From: Metallococcus carri
GTDB lineage: Bacteria > Actinomycetota > Actinomycetes > Actinomycetales > Dermatophilaceae
Length of the DNA stretch: 64,000 bases
Reading direction: 5' to 3'
Assembly: GCF_011440275.1 (NCBI RefSeq)
Contig: NZ_JAAOIV010000013.1
Location: 1-64,000, forward strand
Shown here: positions 51,700 through 59,448 of the stretch, piece after piece
How the letters are laid out: each line of letters begins with the position of its first letter
Position numbering within the stretch: position 1 is the stretch's first letter
Program-made: the position numbers and the translations under genes
The notes under the pieces: model-generated
What the model saw: only the letters and a program-made list of their open reading frames with translations
What the model was told of the DNA's origin: nothing
Database searches by the model: none

Positions 51700-52233
51700 A
51701 TGATCATCAGACCGGCGGAGGCCGCTCGTGACGCGGCGTCATGTGCGGCGATCTACGCGCCCTATGTCACCGACACGGTGATCAGCTTCGAGGCCGAACC
51801 ACCGGACGCCGCCGAGATGGGCAGGCGGATGAACGCCGCGATCGAGTGGCTGGTGGCCCGCGAGGACGACGTGGTGCTCGGCTATGCCTACGCGACGCGG
51901 CATCGCGAACGCGCGGCCTACCGTTTCGCATGCGACGTCAGCGTGTACACGGCGCCTGCCGCTCACCGGCGCGGCGTCGGAACTGCGTTGTATGGCGAGC
52001 TGCTCGCCCGGGTGACCGCGCGCGGCTTGCGGATGGCGTGTGCCGGTGTGACACAACCGAATCCGGCCAGTGTGGGCTTCCACGAGGCGATGGGTTTCCA
52101 ACGGGTCGGGCTCTATCGGGCGATCGGGTGGAAGTTCGGCGCGTGGCATGACGTGCTGTGGCTGCAGCGTCCGCTGGCGGGCGACGGGCCGCCGGAGCGC
52201 GAGCCGAACCTCACCGCCCCCTCCGCCGGTTGA
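51700..52233 (+). CDS. GNAT family N-acetyltransferase (phosphinothricin acetyltransferase-like)
   Basis: A 177-residue acetyltransferase: IRPAEAARDAASCAAIYAPY, VTDTVISFEAEPPDAAEM, YRFACDVSVYTAPAAHRRGV, GTALYGELL and ASVGFHEAMGFQRVGLYRAI GWKFG. The pattern fits the PAT/MddA group that acetylates phosphinothricin or methionine sulfoximine-like compounds. The final residues (TAPSAG) and the stop TGA lie in the first REP copy, so the repeat has defined the gene end. Confidence 0.87.
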   Translation: MIIRPAEAARDAASCAAIYAPYVTDTVISFEAEPPDAAEMGRRMNAAIEWLVAREDDVVLGYAYATRHRERAAYRFACDVSVYTAPAAHRRGVGTALYGELLARVTARGLRMACAGVTQPNPASVGFHEAMGFQRVGLYRAIGWKFGAWHDVLWLQRPLAGDGPPEREPNLTAPSAG

Positions 52234-52379
52234 GGCCCCACCCTCGCCGGTTGAGCGAGCGGAGCGAGTCGAAACCAGCGAACCCCCTCCCCTCGCCGGT
52301 TGAGCGAGCGGAGCGAGTCGAAACCAGCGAACCCCGGGAAGCGGTCGCGATAACCGCCGGAAAGCTCTACTACGGGTGT
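52222..52379. repeat. REP-like element cluster plus companion element
   Basis: CCGCCGGTTGAGG (52223, its TGA is the stop of the acetyltransferase gene), then two full copies CGCCGGTTGAGCGAGCG, GAGCGAGTCGAAACCAGCGA at 52246 and 52295. The companion sequence at 52341-52379 ends CTCTACTACGGGTGT and matches 46944-46982. The companion is only 40 bp upstream of the WYL gene, so it could affect its promoter. Confidence 0.88.
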
Positions 52380-52419
52380 TGGATGGTTGCGGACGATTGG
52401 CCGCCGGAAGGTTCACCCG

Positions 52420-53382
52420 ATGCTGCGCGACGAAACCAGCCCGACCGCACGAGCGCTGCTCATGCTCGAACTCCTGCAGGCCAGCCCCGGCATCAGCGCC
52501 GACCGCCTCGCCAGCCGTCTGGGAGTCTCCACCCGCGCGATCCGCCGCTATGTCGAGATCCTGCGGGAGGCCGACATACCGGTGACCTCGGTGCGGGGAC
52601 CGGCGGGCGGCTACCGCCTGGGCCGCGGGCTGCGGCTGCCACCGCTGATGTTCAACGCGCCCGAGGCGCTCGCCCTCGTGATGGCGGTGCTCGACGGGCA
52701 TCACGACGCTTCCGACCCGCACACGCCGGTGGGCAGCGCCCTCGGCAAACTGCTGCGCGCGCTGCCGGAATCCGTTGCAGCACAGGCAAAAGCAGTCCGT
52801 ATGGCGACCGCGCCAGTCCGCGACCGCGGCGCCGCCCGCCCCGATCCGGAGACGACGGTGGCGCTGGTCCGGGCCAGCGAGGCGCGCCGACGGGTGGACA
52901 TCGACTACCGATCCGAGGCGGGCTACGAGCGCACGATCGACGTCGAGCCATGGGCGGTCGTGGTGCGGCACGGCCGGTGGTACCTGCTGTGTCAGGCCAT
53001 GCACGCCGGCGAGACGCGCGCCTACCGCATCGACCGGGTGCGATCGGTGCGCGAGCGGCCGGAGACCTTCGCCCCGCCGGACCTCGACCCGGCGAGTGCG
53101 CTCGAGGAGCACCTCGGCCAGGGCTGGGAGCACCCGGCCGAGGTGGTGATCCACGCCCCGGTCGACCAATTGCGTTGGCTGTCAAAGCATCTCGGCCGCC
53201 TCGAAGCGATTAACGAGGGCACCACTGTGCTGCGTGGCAGCACCTCCAACCCGGTGATGTATGCCGAGCAGCTCGCCCTCATCCCCGGTGACTTCGAGGT
53301 GCGCCGGGGCGACGAGGTGCGGGCTGCGGTGGCGGCGCTCGGCCGACGGCTCACCGCCGCCGCACGCCTTTCCGCCGGTTGA
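52420..53382 (+). CDS. WYL domain (YafY/DeoR-like) transcriptional regulator
   Basis: A 320-residue regulator: N-terminal HTH (TARALLMLELLQASPGISAD, RLASRLGVSTRAIRRYVEIL), the wing SVRGPAGGYRLGRG, a WYL domain (RRVDIDYRSEAGYERTIDVE, VVVRHGRWYLLCQAMHAG, ETRAYRIDRVRSV), and a C-terminal ligand-like extension. ATG 52420 has GGAAGG 8 nt upstream. WYL proteins sense small or nucleotide ligands, sometimes in DNA-damage or defence settings. The end of the gene (SAG and stop) is again encoded by a REP copy. Confidence 0.9.
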   Translation: MLRDETSPTARALLMLELLQASPGISADRLASRLGVSTRAIRRYVEILREADIPVTSVRGPAGGYRLGRGLRLPPLMFNAPEALALVMAVLDGHHDASDPHTPVGSALGKLLRALPESVAAQAKAVRMATAPVRDRGAARPDPETTVALVRASEARRRVDIDYRSEAGYERTIDVEPWAVVVRHGRWYLLCQAMHAGETRAYRIDRVRSVRERPETFAPPDLDPASALEEHLGQGWEHPAEVVIHAPVDQLRWLSKHLGRLEAINEGTTVLRGSTSNPVMYAEQLALIPGDFEVRRGDEVRAAVAALGRRLTAAARLSAG

Positions 53383-53495
53383 GCGGCGCCCCCTCGCCGG
53401 TTGAGCGGCGTCCCCCTCGCCGGTTGAGCGGCGCCCCCTCGACGGTTGAGCGGCGCCCCCTCGACGGTTGAGCGAGCGCAGCGAGTCGAAACCAC
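53371..53495. repeat. Tandem REP-like elements, about 5 copies
   Basis: CGGTTGAGCGGCG(CC/TC)CCCTCG repeats about every 22-23 bp (first at 53376, whose TGA is the WYL stop codon), ending with CGGTTGAGCGAGCGCAGCGA and GTCGAAACC. In these copies only the left half of the full REP has been duplicated. The FAD oxidoreductase gene starts 73 bp later. Confidence 0.87.
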
Positions 53496-53567
53496 CACCA
53501 CCGCCCCCGCGACACCCGATCAGCGCTGGGACTGGCGCGGCGGGCGGCATACGGGAGAAGATCCGGC

Positions 53568-55208
53568 GTGACCAACCCAGCGATCGTCATTGTCTCCGCC
53601 GAACACGGCGAGGCCCTGTGCAGCGAGTTCAGCCGCTATGTGCGCGACTACGACATCCGGTGCGCGGGCGACAAACGCGACGCCATCAAGCTGATGAAGT
53701 CGCTGCGCGCCGAGCAGATCGACGTGGCGATGATCGTCGCGGATTCGGCGATGATGGAGGTGCTCAAGGCCTTCCACGACTGGCGGGCCGTGGTGCCGAC
53801 GGCGCGGCGCATCGTGGTCGCGCACCGCAGCCGATTCGCGCAGGACGCCGAAGCCTTCCGGCCGGCGCTGGGCAAGGGCAAATTCGACGCATTCCTGTTG
53901 ATGCCACAGGGAGTTCGCGACGAGGAGTTCCACACCGCGGTGACCGAGCTGCTGTCCGATTGGGGCTCGACCGTTGCGGCGCCGGTCGTCGACGCGGTGC
54001 GGATCATCAGCCGCCCAGGCGACCCGCTGACCTACGAACTGCGTGACTTCTTCGACCGGGTCGGGGCACCCAACCGCACCTACTCACCCGACCATCCGGT
54101 CGCTCGCGAGGTGCTGTCTCACCTCCCTGAGGACATCGAGCTGCCGGTCGTCGAGAGCTTCGCGCGGGCGCGAGCGCATGTCGGCAGCGTGCGCGAGGCG
54201 GCGGCCCTGATGTATGGCCGGCCCGATCAGGTCGAGGTCGGCCACACCGTCGACGTCTGCGTCGTCGGCGCCGGTCCCGCGGGTCTCGCGGCCTGTGTGT
54301 ATGCCGCGTCCGAGGGCCTGGCGACCGTCGCGCTGGAGTCGGAAGCCATTGGGGGACAAGCGGGTACGAGCTCGATGATCCGCAACTACCTGGGTTTCCC
54401 GCGGGGCATTTCGGGTGCTCGATTGGCTCAGCGGGCGCGTGGCCAGGCGATCCGTTTCGGCACGCGATTTTTCACCGGCTGGCCGGCGACCGGCATCTGC
54501 GCCAATGGTGAGGGTGGATTCGTGGTGCAGACCGACGGTGGCGACGTGCAGGCGCGCTCGGTCGTGATCGCGACCGGGGTGAGTTATCGGCGGCTGGGCG
54601 TCGAAAGTCTGGAAGCACTCGTCGGGCGCGGCGTGTTCTATGGCGCCGCGATGGCCGCTGCCCGGGAGATGGCCGATGCCGATGTGGTGGTGGTCGGCGG
54701 TGGCAACTCGGCCGGTCAGGCGGCGATTCACCTGGCGCGTTTCGCCCGCAGTGTGACCATCGTGATCCGCCGGTCGAGCCTCGCCGAGACAATGTCGGCA
54801 TACCTGATCGGTGAGATCTCGTTCAACCCGCGGATCACCGTGTGCAGCGAGGCCGAAGTCGTCGACGGTGGGGGCGAGGCCGCGCTGGAGTGGATTACCT
54901 TGCGGCACAACGATTCTGGCGAAGACGAGCGGCGGGAGGTCGGCGGGTTGTTCTTGCTGCTCGGCGCCCAGCCGCACTGTGACTGGCTCCCGCCGGAGGT
55001 GGCCGTGGACGAGCGGGGCTTCATCCTGACCGGTCGCGACGTGCCGCAGGAGCGGTGGATCGACGGCGAGCCGCCCGAACTGCTGGAGACCAGCCTGCCC
55101 GGTGTGTTTGCGGTGGGCGACATCCGGTGCGGGTCGATGAAGCGGGTGGCCTCGGCGACCGGTGAAGGCGCGTCGGTGGTGCCGGCGATCCACGCCTTCC
55201 TCGGCTGA
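53568..55208 (+). CDS. FAD-dependent oxidoreductase, TrxR-like with receiver-like N-terminus
   Basis: A 546-residue protein. Residues 1-140 look like a receiver (REC)-type alpha/beta domain (IVIVSAEHGEALCSEFSRYV, VAMIVADSAMMEVLKAFHDW), and residues 140-215 carry a small thioredoxin-like unit (YELRDFFDRVGAPNRTYSPD). Residues 225-546 form a thioredoxin-reductase-like fold: CVVGAGPAGLAACVYAASEG, VVVGGGNSAGQAAIHLARFA, IATGVSYRRLGV and LPGVFAVGDIRCGSMKRVAS. No CxxC pair is found in the reductase domain, so it does not reduce disulfides the classical way. GTG 53568 has GGGAGAAG upstream. Redox sensing is a guess. Confidence 0.82.
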   Translation: MTNPAIVIVSAEHGEALCSEFSRYVRDYDIRCAGDKRDAIKLMKSLRAEQIDVAMIVADSAMMEVLKAFHDWRAVVPTARRIVVAHRSRFAQDAEAFRPALGKGKFDAFLLMPQGVRDEEFHTAVTELLSDWGSTVAAPVVDAVRIISRPGDPLTYELRDFFDRVGAPNRTYSPDHPVAREVLSHLPEDIELPVVESFARARAHVGSVREAAALMYGRPDQVEVGHTVDVCVVGAGPAGLAACVYAASEGLATVALESEAIGGQAGTSSMIRNYLGFPRGISGARLAQRARGQAIRFGTRFFTGWPATGICANGEGGFVVQTDGGDVQARSVVIATGVSYRRLGVESLEALVGRGVFYGAAMAAAREMADADVVVVGGGNSAGQAAIHLARFARSVTIVIRRSSLAETMSAYLIGEISFNPRITVCSEAEVVDGGGEAALEWITLRHNDSGEDERREVGGLFLLLGAQPHCDWLPPEVAVDERGFILTGRDVPQERWIDGEPPELLETSLPGVFAVGDIRCGSMKRVASATGEGASVVPAIHAFLG

Positions 55209-55241
55209 GGGCGCGCGACGCGCCGAGGCGGTTGGCTGCCC

Positions 55242-55710
55242 CGGCGTGTCGCGGTCGCTGGTTGACGGTGACGCGCCGGGGATGGGGTATTCCTCGGCGT
55301 GTCGCGGTCGCTGGTTGACGGTGACGCGCCGGGGATCGGGCGTCCCTCGGCGTGTCGCGGTCGCTGGTTGACGCTGACGCGCCGGGGATGGGGTATTCCT
55401 CGGCGCGTCGCGGTCGCTGGTTGACGCTAACGCGCCGGGGATCGGGCGTCCCTCGGCGTGTCGCGGTCGCTGGTTGACGCTGACGCGCCGGGGATCGGGC
55501 GTCCCTCGGCGTGTCGCGGTCGCTGGTTGACGCTGACGCGCCGGGGATCGGGCGTCCCTCGGCGTGTCGCGGTCGCTGGTTGACGCTGACGCGCCGGGGA
55601 TCGGGCGTCCCTCGGCGTGTCGCGGTCGCTGGTTGACGGTGACGCGCCGGGGATCGGGCGTCCCTCGGCGTGTCGCGGTCGCTGGTTGACGGTGACGCGC
55701 CGGGGTCAGG
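55242..55710. repeat. Tandem array, 53-bp unit, 9 copies
   Basis: CGGCGTGTCGCGGTCGCTGG begins at 55242 and every 53 bp to 55666. Each unit contains GTTGACG(G/C)TGACGCGCCGGG and either GATGGGGTATTCCT or GATCGGGCGTCCCT. The two variants (A at copies 1 and 3, B elsewhere) show mosaic exchange. CGGCG(T/C)GTC and GACGCGCCG pair as a stem. It fills the 497-bp convergent gap and its last bases meet the aldo-keto reductase stop. No gene is supported. Confidence 0.95.
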
Positions 55711-56749
55711 CGCGACGGGACCGACGCCAGAGGTCGATGTCGGAGTCGACCGCGTGCTTGTCGATCGCGGCGAGCTCCTCATCGGTGAACGTCAGGTTGT
55801 CCAGGGCACCGAGTGAGTTCTCGAGCTGCTCGACGCTGGAGGCGCCGATGAGAGCGGAGGTCACCCGCTCGTCACGGAGGATCCAGGCCAGTGCCATCTG
55901 TGCAAGTGTCTGGCCGCGCTTCTTAGCGATCCGGTTGAGCGCCCGGATGTGCTTGAGCGCGTCATCGCTGAGCAGCTTCGGGTCGAGCGATTTGCCTTGG
56001 GACGCACGGGATCCCGCGGGGATGCCCTTGAGGTATTTGTCGGTGAGCATGCCCTGCGCCAGCGGCGAGAAGGCGATGCAGCCGACACCCTCGGCGTTGA
56101 GCACAGCGAGCAGGTCTTCCTCGACCCAGCGGTTGAGCATCGAGTAGGACGGCTGGTGGATGAGCAGCGGGGTGCCCATCGAGCGCAGAATCTCCACGGC
56201 CTCCTGGGTGCGAGCGCCGCTGTAGGAGGAGATCCCGACATACAGCGCTTTTCCTTGGCGCACAATGGAATCCAGTGCACCCATCGTCTCCTCGAGGGGT
56301 GTTGTCTCGTCGAATCGGTGGCTGTAGAAGATGTCGACATACTCCAGCCCGAGCCGCTGGAGCGACTGGTCCAGGCTGCTGATCAGGTACTTGCGGGAGC
56401 CGCCACCCTGACCATAGGGGCCGGGCCACATGTCGTATCCGGCCTTGCTCGAGATGATCAGCTCGTCCCGGTACCGCTTGAAGTCCTGAGCGAAGATGGT
56501 GCCGAAGTTGCGCTCAGCGCTGCCGTAGGGCGGCCCGTAGTTGTTGGCCAGGTCGAAGTGCGTGACGCCCAGGTCGAACGCCCGGCGCAGCACTACCCGC
56601 TGGCGATCCAACGGCACATCGTCGCCGAAGTTGTGCCATAGGCCGAGCGAGATGGCCGGCAAGTCGAGGCCGCTGTCGCCACAGCGGCGGTAGATCATCG
56701 AGTTGTAACGTCCGCGGAGGGCTTGGTAGTCGTCGGCGTGCATCGTCAT
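55706..56749 (-). CDS. Aldo/keto reductase (YghZ-like)
   Basis: A 347-residue NADPH-dependent AKR: LPAISLGLWHNFGDDVP, FDLANNYGPPYGSAERNFG (catalytic Asp/Tyr), IISSKAGYDMWPGPYGQGGG (Lys), YVDIFYSHRFDETTPLEETM (His) and SALIGASSVEQLENSLGAL. It matches the YghZ/Gpr group that reduces L-glyceraldehyde 3-phosphate and methylglyoxal. Length is normal. ATG 56749 and ATG 56743 are alternative starts. It is divergent from thpR, 17 bp away. Confidence 0.92.
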   Translation of the reverse strand: MTMHADDYQALRGRYNSMIYRRCGDSGLDLPAISLGLWHNFGDDVPLDRQRVVLRRAFDLGVTHFDLANNYGPPYGSAERNFGTIFAQDFKRYRDELIISSKAGYDMWPGPYGQGGGSRKYLISSLDQSLQRLGLEYVDIFYSHRFDETTPLEETMGALDSIVRQGKALYVGISSYSGARTQEAVEILRSMGTPLLIHQPSYSMLNRWVEEDLLAVLNAEGVGCIAFSPLAQGMLTDKYLKGIPAGSRASQGKSLDPKLLSDDALKHIRALNRIAKKRGQTLAQMALAWILRDERVTSALIGASSVEQLENSLGALDNLTFTDEELAAIDKHAVDSDIDLWRRSRRA

Positions 56750-56766
56750 GAGTTCATGATGGACCC

Positions 56767-57315
56767 ATGGTGGCGACGCAACGGATGTTCGTAGGGGTGG
56801 TTCCGCCGCGGGAGGTCGTGGAGGACCTCAGCGAGTTCCTCCAGCCCCGAGCCGGTATGCCGTGGATCGCGCCCGAGCAGTGGCATGTCACCTTGGCGTT
56901 CTGCCCGGCGGCGCCGGTGCACCGCGAGGACGAGCTCATCGAGGCGTTGGGCCGGGTTGCGTTGCGGCACAAGGCGTTCGACACCTCACTGGGAGGCGCG
57001 GGAACCTTCCCGGATGTCTTGTCTGCTGTGGTGCTCTGGCTCGGCATCGATGGCCCGCTGTCACCGCTCGCCTCCTCGGTGCGCGGCGCCTGCAATTCGG
57101 TTGGCGCGACTCCGGACGGCAAGGCGTTCGTGCCACACCTGACCTTGGCCCGGCTTCGCCGGCCGATGGACGCGCGCAAATGGATCCAGGTGCTCGACAC
57201 CTATCGCTCGCCGCAGTGGCGCGTCGACCGGATCGAGCTGATCGCCTCCCATCTGCGCGAAGGACCGAAGGGACGTCCTCGGTACGAGACCATCGCCGAA
57301 CTCCCACTCGGGTGA
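56767..57315 (+). CDS. thpR: RNA 2',3'-cyclic phosphodiesterase (ThpR-like)
   Basis: A 182-residue 2H phosphoesterase: RMFVGVVPPREVVEDLSEFL, first motif WHVTLAF (His40), then second motif VPHLTLARLRRP (His124), with GKAFVPHLTLAR as the usual block, and ending RPRYETIAELPLG. The family opens 2',3'-cyclic phosphates in RNA (formerly annotated 2'-5' RNA ligase). GTG/ATG start at 56767 follows the shared promoter with the AKR gene. Confidence 0.88.
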   Translation: MVATQRMFVGVVPPREVVEDLSEFLQPRAGMPWIAPEQWHVTLAFCPAAPVHREDELIEALGRVALRHKAFDTSLGGAGTFPDVLSAVVLWLGIDGPLSPLASSVRGACNSVGATPDGKAFVPHLTLARLRRPMDARKWIQVLDTYRSPQWRVDRIELIASHLREGPKGRPRYETIAELPLG

Positions 57316-57361
57316 GTCGCATCGCGCCGCAGAGAGCATCTCGCGGTGGTTCACTAGGCCG

Positions 57362-59317
57362 ATGGGAGAGGAACAGGGGCAAGGGGTGGCACTCGTCAGA
57401 GGGGCGAATATCTCGCTCCGCGACGAGGACGCCGAGCTGGAGGCACTCACGCTGGTTCTGGATGCGCAGGACTCGGCATCCAGTGATCCGATCGAGGCGG
57501 ACGTCAGTGTGCTGCTGGTCGGTGAAGACGGTCGGGTCCGCGGCAACGAGGACTTCGTCTTCTACAACCAGCGGGCTGCATATGACGGTGCGGTGCAGCT
57601 TCGCGAGAAGCTCCGATCTGTCGACCCGCCGACGACCTCCGACTTCATCACCGTCGCTCTCGACGAACTGCCGGATCACGTCACCCGAGTGGTGGTGGTC
57701 GGCAGTACAGATCCTGGCGCCGCCAGCTTCGCCGAGTCGCCGATGATTCAGGTGCGTATCCAACGGAGCAACGGCGATGCGCTCGGACACTTCCGAATCT
57801 CGGAGCTCACCACCGAGCGGGCACTCATCTTCGGTGAGTTCTATCGCAGGCGCGGCGATTGGCGATTCCGGGCAGTCGGACAGGGCTACTCGGACGGGCT
57901 GGAGGCGGTCGCTCGGGCGTTCGGAGTCGAAGTCGCTACAGACACTCCGGCCGAAACATCGGACGCGCAGCGATCCGAGGTGCCCGAGCCCGTCAAGGCG
58001 AAATCCGTTTCGGTGCAGCGTGATCGACGACCTCCGAAGATGCCTGCCGCGTGGCGCAAGACTCTGCCGGAGGGCACCGCGGACCTCCGGCCAGCACGTC
58101 TCTTTCCGACCGCCGGCATCGGAGGCTCAGCCGAACGCGAACAGCGCGCGACCTCGATCCTGCTGAGTGTTTCCTCCGTGGTGCGCGACTTCGGACTCAG
58201 TTGGCTCCGTCCCTGCGGTGCCCCGACCGGGCCGATCACGGCGTACGTCGAAGTCCCGTTCGGTCACGACGAGTTGCCATACCGGCCGGATGGACTCGTC
58301 GAGGTGACCCGGGGTAAGCGCACTTGGCGTGCCCTTGTCGAAGTTAAGACCGGGACGAATGACCTTGAGGACGAACAGGTTTCGACCTACGTGGAGATCG
58401 CCCGGGCGCAGAGCTTTGATGCGGTTATCACGATCAGCAACCAGTTGCCGGGACCGGAAGGTGTCCATCCAGTGATGGTGGACAAGCGAAAGCTGCGCAA
58501 GGTCGACCTCTTCCACGTGTCGTGGGACGAGCTGCGAATGAGTGCCGCCTTGCTGCAGCACCGCGGCGCCGTCAGTGACCCGACCCAACGGTTGGTTTTG
58601 GAGGAGTTCGAGCGCTACCTCGATTCGGAGCGGGCTGGTCTTCGCGGCTTCGAAGACATGGGAAAGTTCTGGCCGGCGACGCGCGACGCCGTGCGCAGCG
58701 GGACCGCGCGGCCCAATGACAGGGGAGTGATCGAGGTTTGCGATCGCTTCGACCAGGCCGTCCGCAAGGCTGCCATCGAGTTGTCGTGCTTGCTGGGGGT
58801 CGAAGTTCAATCGGCTCGCCCGCGCGATATGCAGGATCAGACCAGCAGGCGGCAGCAACTGACCGACTCGGCGAAACTCTTCGGCGCGTTGAGAGTTCCT
58901 GGCGCGCTCGAATCGATGTACGTCGGCGCGGACCTTCGCGTCGAACGCGTGGCGTGCTCGATGACGATCCCGGCTCCGCGGGAAGGGCGCCAGCTGACCC
59001 GCGTCAACTGGCTGTTGCGGCAGTTGGTCGACGCACGAGACGGCATCCGAGTGGAGACAGTCCTCGCCGGGTCGAGGCGTGATTCCACTGCGGCACTGCT
59101 CAAGAGCGCCCGCGCCGAGCCGACGACTCTGGTGCCAGCCGGAGACGGCGACATTCGCGGGTTCATCGTCACGCTCGAAATGCCCATGGGGGCAAAGCGA
59201 TCCGTCGGCACTGGCGGGTTGGTCACCTCGATCGGTGACGTGACGAAGTGGTTCTACGACGAGGTCGGGCAGAACGTCCGAGCGTGGTCAGCGCGGCCGC
59301 CGAAGATGCCGGATTAG
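57362..59317 (+). CDS. TerD-domain protein fused to a PD-(D/E)XK nuclease-like domain
   Basis: A 651-residue fusion. Residues 7-191 are a TerD-like domain: LVRGANISLRDEDAEL, GNEDFVFYNQRAAYDG and WRFRAVGQGYSDGLEAVARA, with the acidic residues of the Ca2+ sites. A Pro/basic linker follows (about 195-230). Residues about 240-390 look like a PD-(D/E)XK fold: an early Glu in AEREQRATSILLSVSS, PD at 309-310 in ELPYRPDGLVEV, and E-x-K at 327-329 in RALVEVKTGT. Residues 400-651 are an unknown C-terminal part. From Ter-system theory, TerD proteins act in stress and phage response, so a DNA-acting fusion would fit a defence role. Codon and word use differ from neighbours (few GTATG words, more CGTACG). 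Confidence 0.72.
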   Translation: MGEEQGQGVALVRGANISLRDEDAELEALTLVLDAQDSASSDPIEADVSVLLVGEDGRVRGNEDFVFYNQRAAYDGAVQLREKLRSVDPPTTSDFITVALDELPDHVTRVVVVGSTDPGAASFAESPMIQVRIQRSNGDALGHFRISELTTERALIFGEFYRRRGDWRFRAVGQGYSDGLEAVARAFGVEVATDTPAETSDAQRSEVPEPVKAKSVSVQRDRRPPKMPAAWRKTLPEGTADLRPARLFPTAGIGGSAEREQRATSILLSVSSVVRDFGLSWLRPCGAPTGPITAYVEVPFGHDELPYRPDGLVEVTRGKRTWRALVEVKTGTNDLEDEQVSTYVEIARAQSFDAVITISNQLPGPEGVHPVMVDKRKLRKVDLFHVSWDELRMSAALLQHRGAVSDPTQRLVLEEFERYLDSERAGLRGFEDMGKFWPATRDAVRSGTARPNDRGVIEVCDRFDQAVRKAAIELSCLLGVEVQSARPRDMQDQTSRRQQLTDSAKLFGALRVPGALESMYVGADLRVERVACSMTIPAPREGRQLTRVNWLLRQLVDARDGIRVETVLAGSRRDSTAALLKSARAEPTTLVPAGDGDIRGFIVTLEMPMGAKRSVGTGGLVTSIGDVTKWFYDEVGQNVRAWSARPPKMPD

Positions 59318-59410
59318 CGGGACACTCGTCGGACCAAACCCCGCCGCTCGCCCGGTGATAGGTCACCGCTCGGAACGAAGTCGTGGCGGCTTGGGGGCGG
59401 GGAAACCGGT

Positions 59411-59439
59411 TTGACCTCAGGTGGACTTGAACTGTCAAG
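59411..59439 (+). promoter_or_regulatory. Candidate operator just before the MFS gene
   Basis: TTGACCTCAGGTGGACTTGA is followed at 59426-59439 by the perfect small palindrome CTTGA-ACTG-TCAAG. The last base is 9 bp before the GTG start, leaving no room for a Shine-Dalgarno, so the mRNA may be leaderless. TTGACC could be a -35 and the palindrome an overlapping repressor site, as expected for drug-induced efflux genes. It is inference only. Confidence 0.4.
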
Positions 59440-59448
59440 CTTGCGCCT

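Noticed and set aside
51739-53169. A 476-residue minus-strand frame opposite an acetyltransferase gene and the WYL gene
   Set aside because: It is the complement of two well-supported genes, has low-complexity content and no recognised domain.
55242-55710. Possible CRISPR array of 53-bp spaced repeats
   Set aside because: Units are contiguous and almost wholly identical with no unique spacers, and there are no cas genes in the window.
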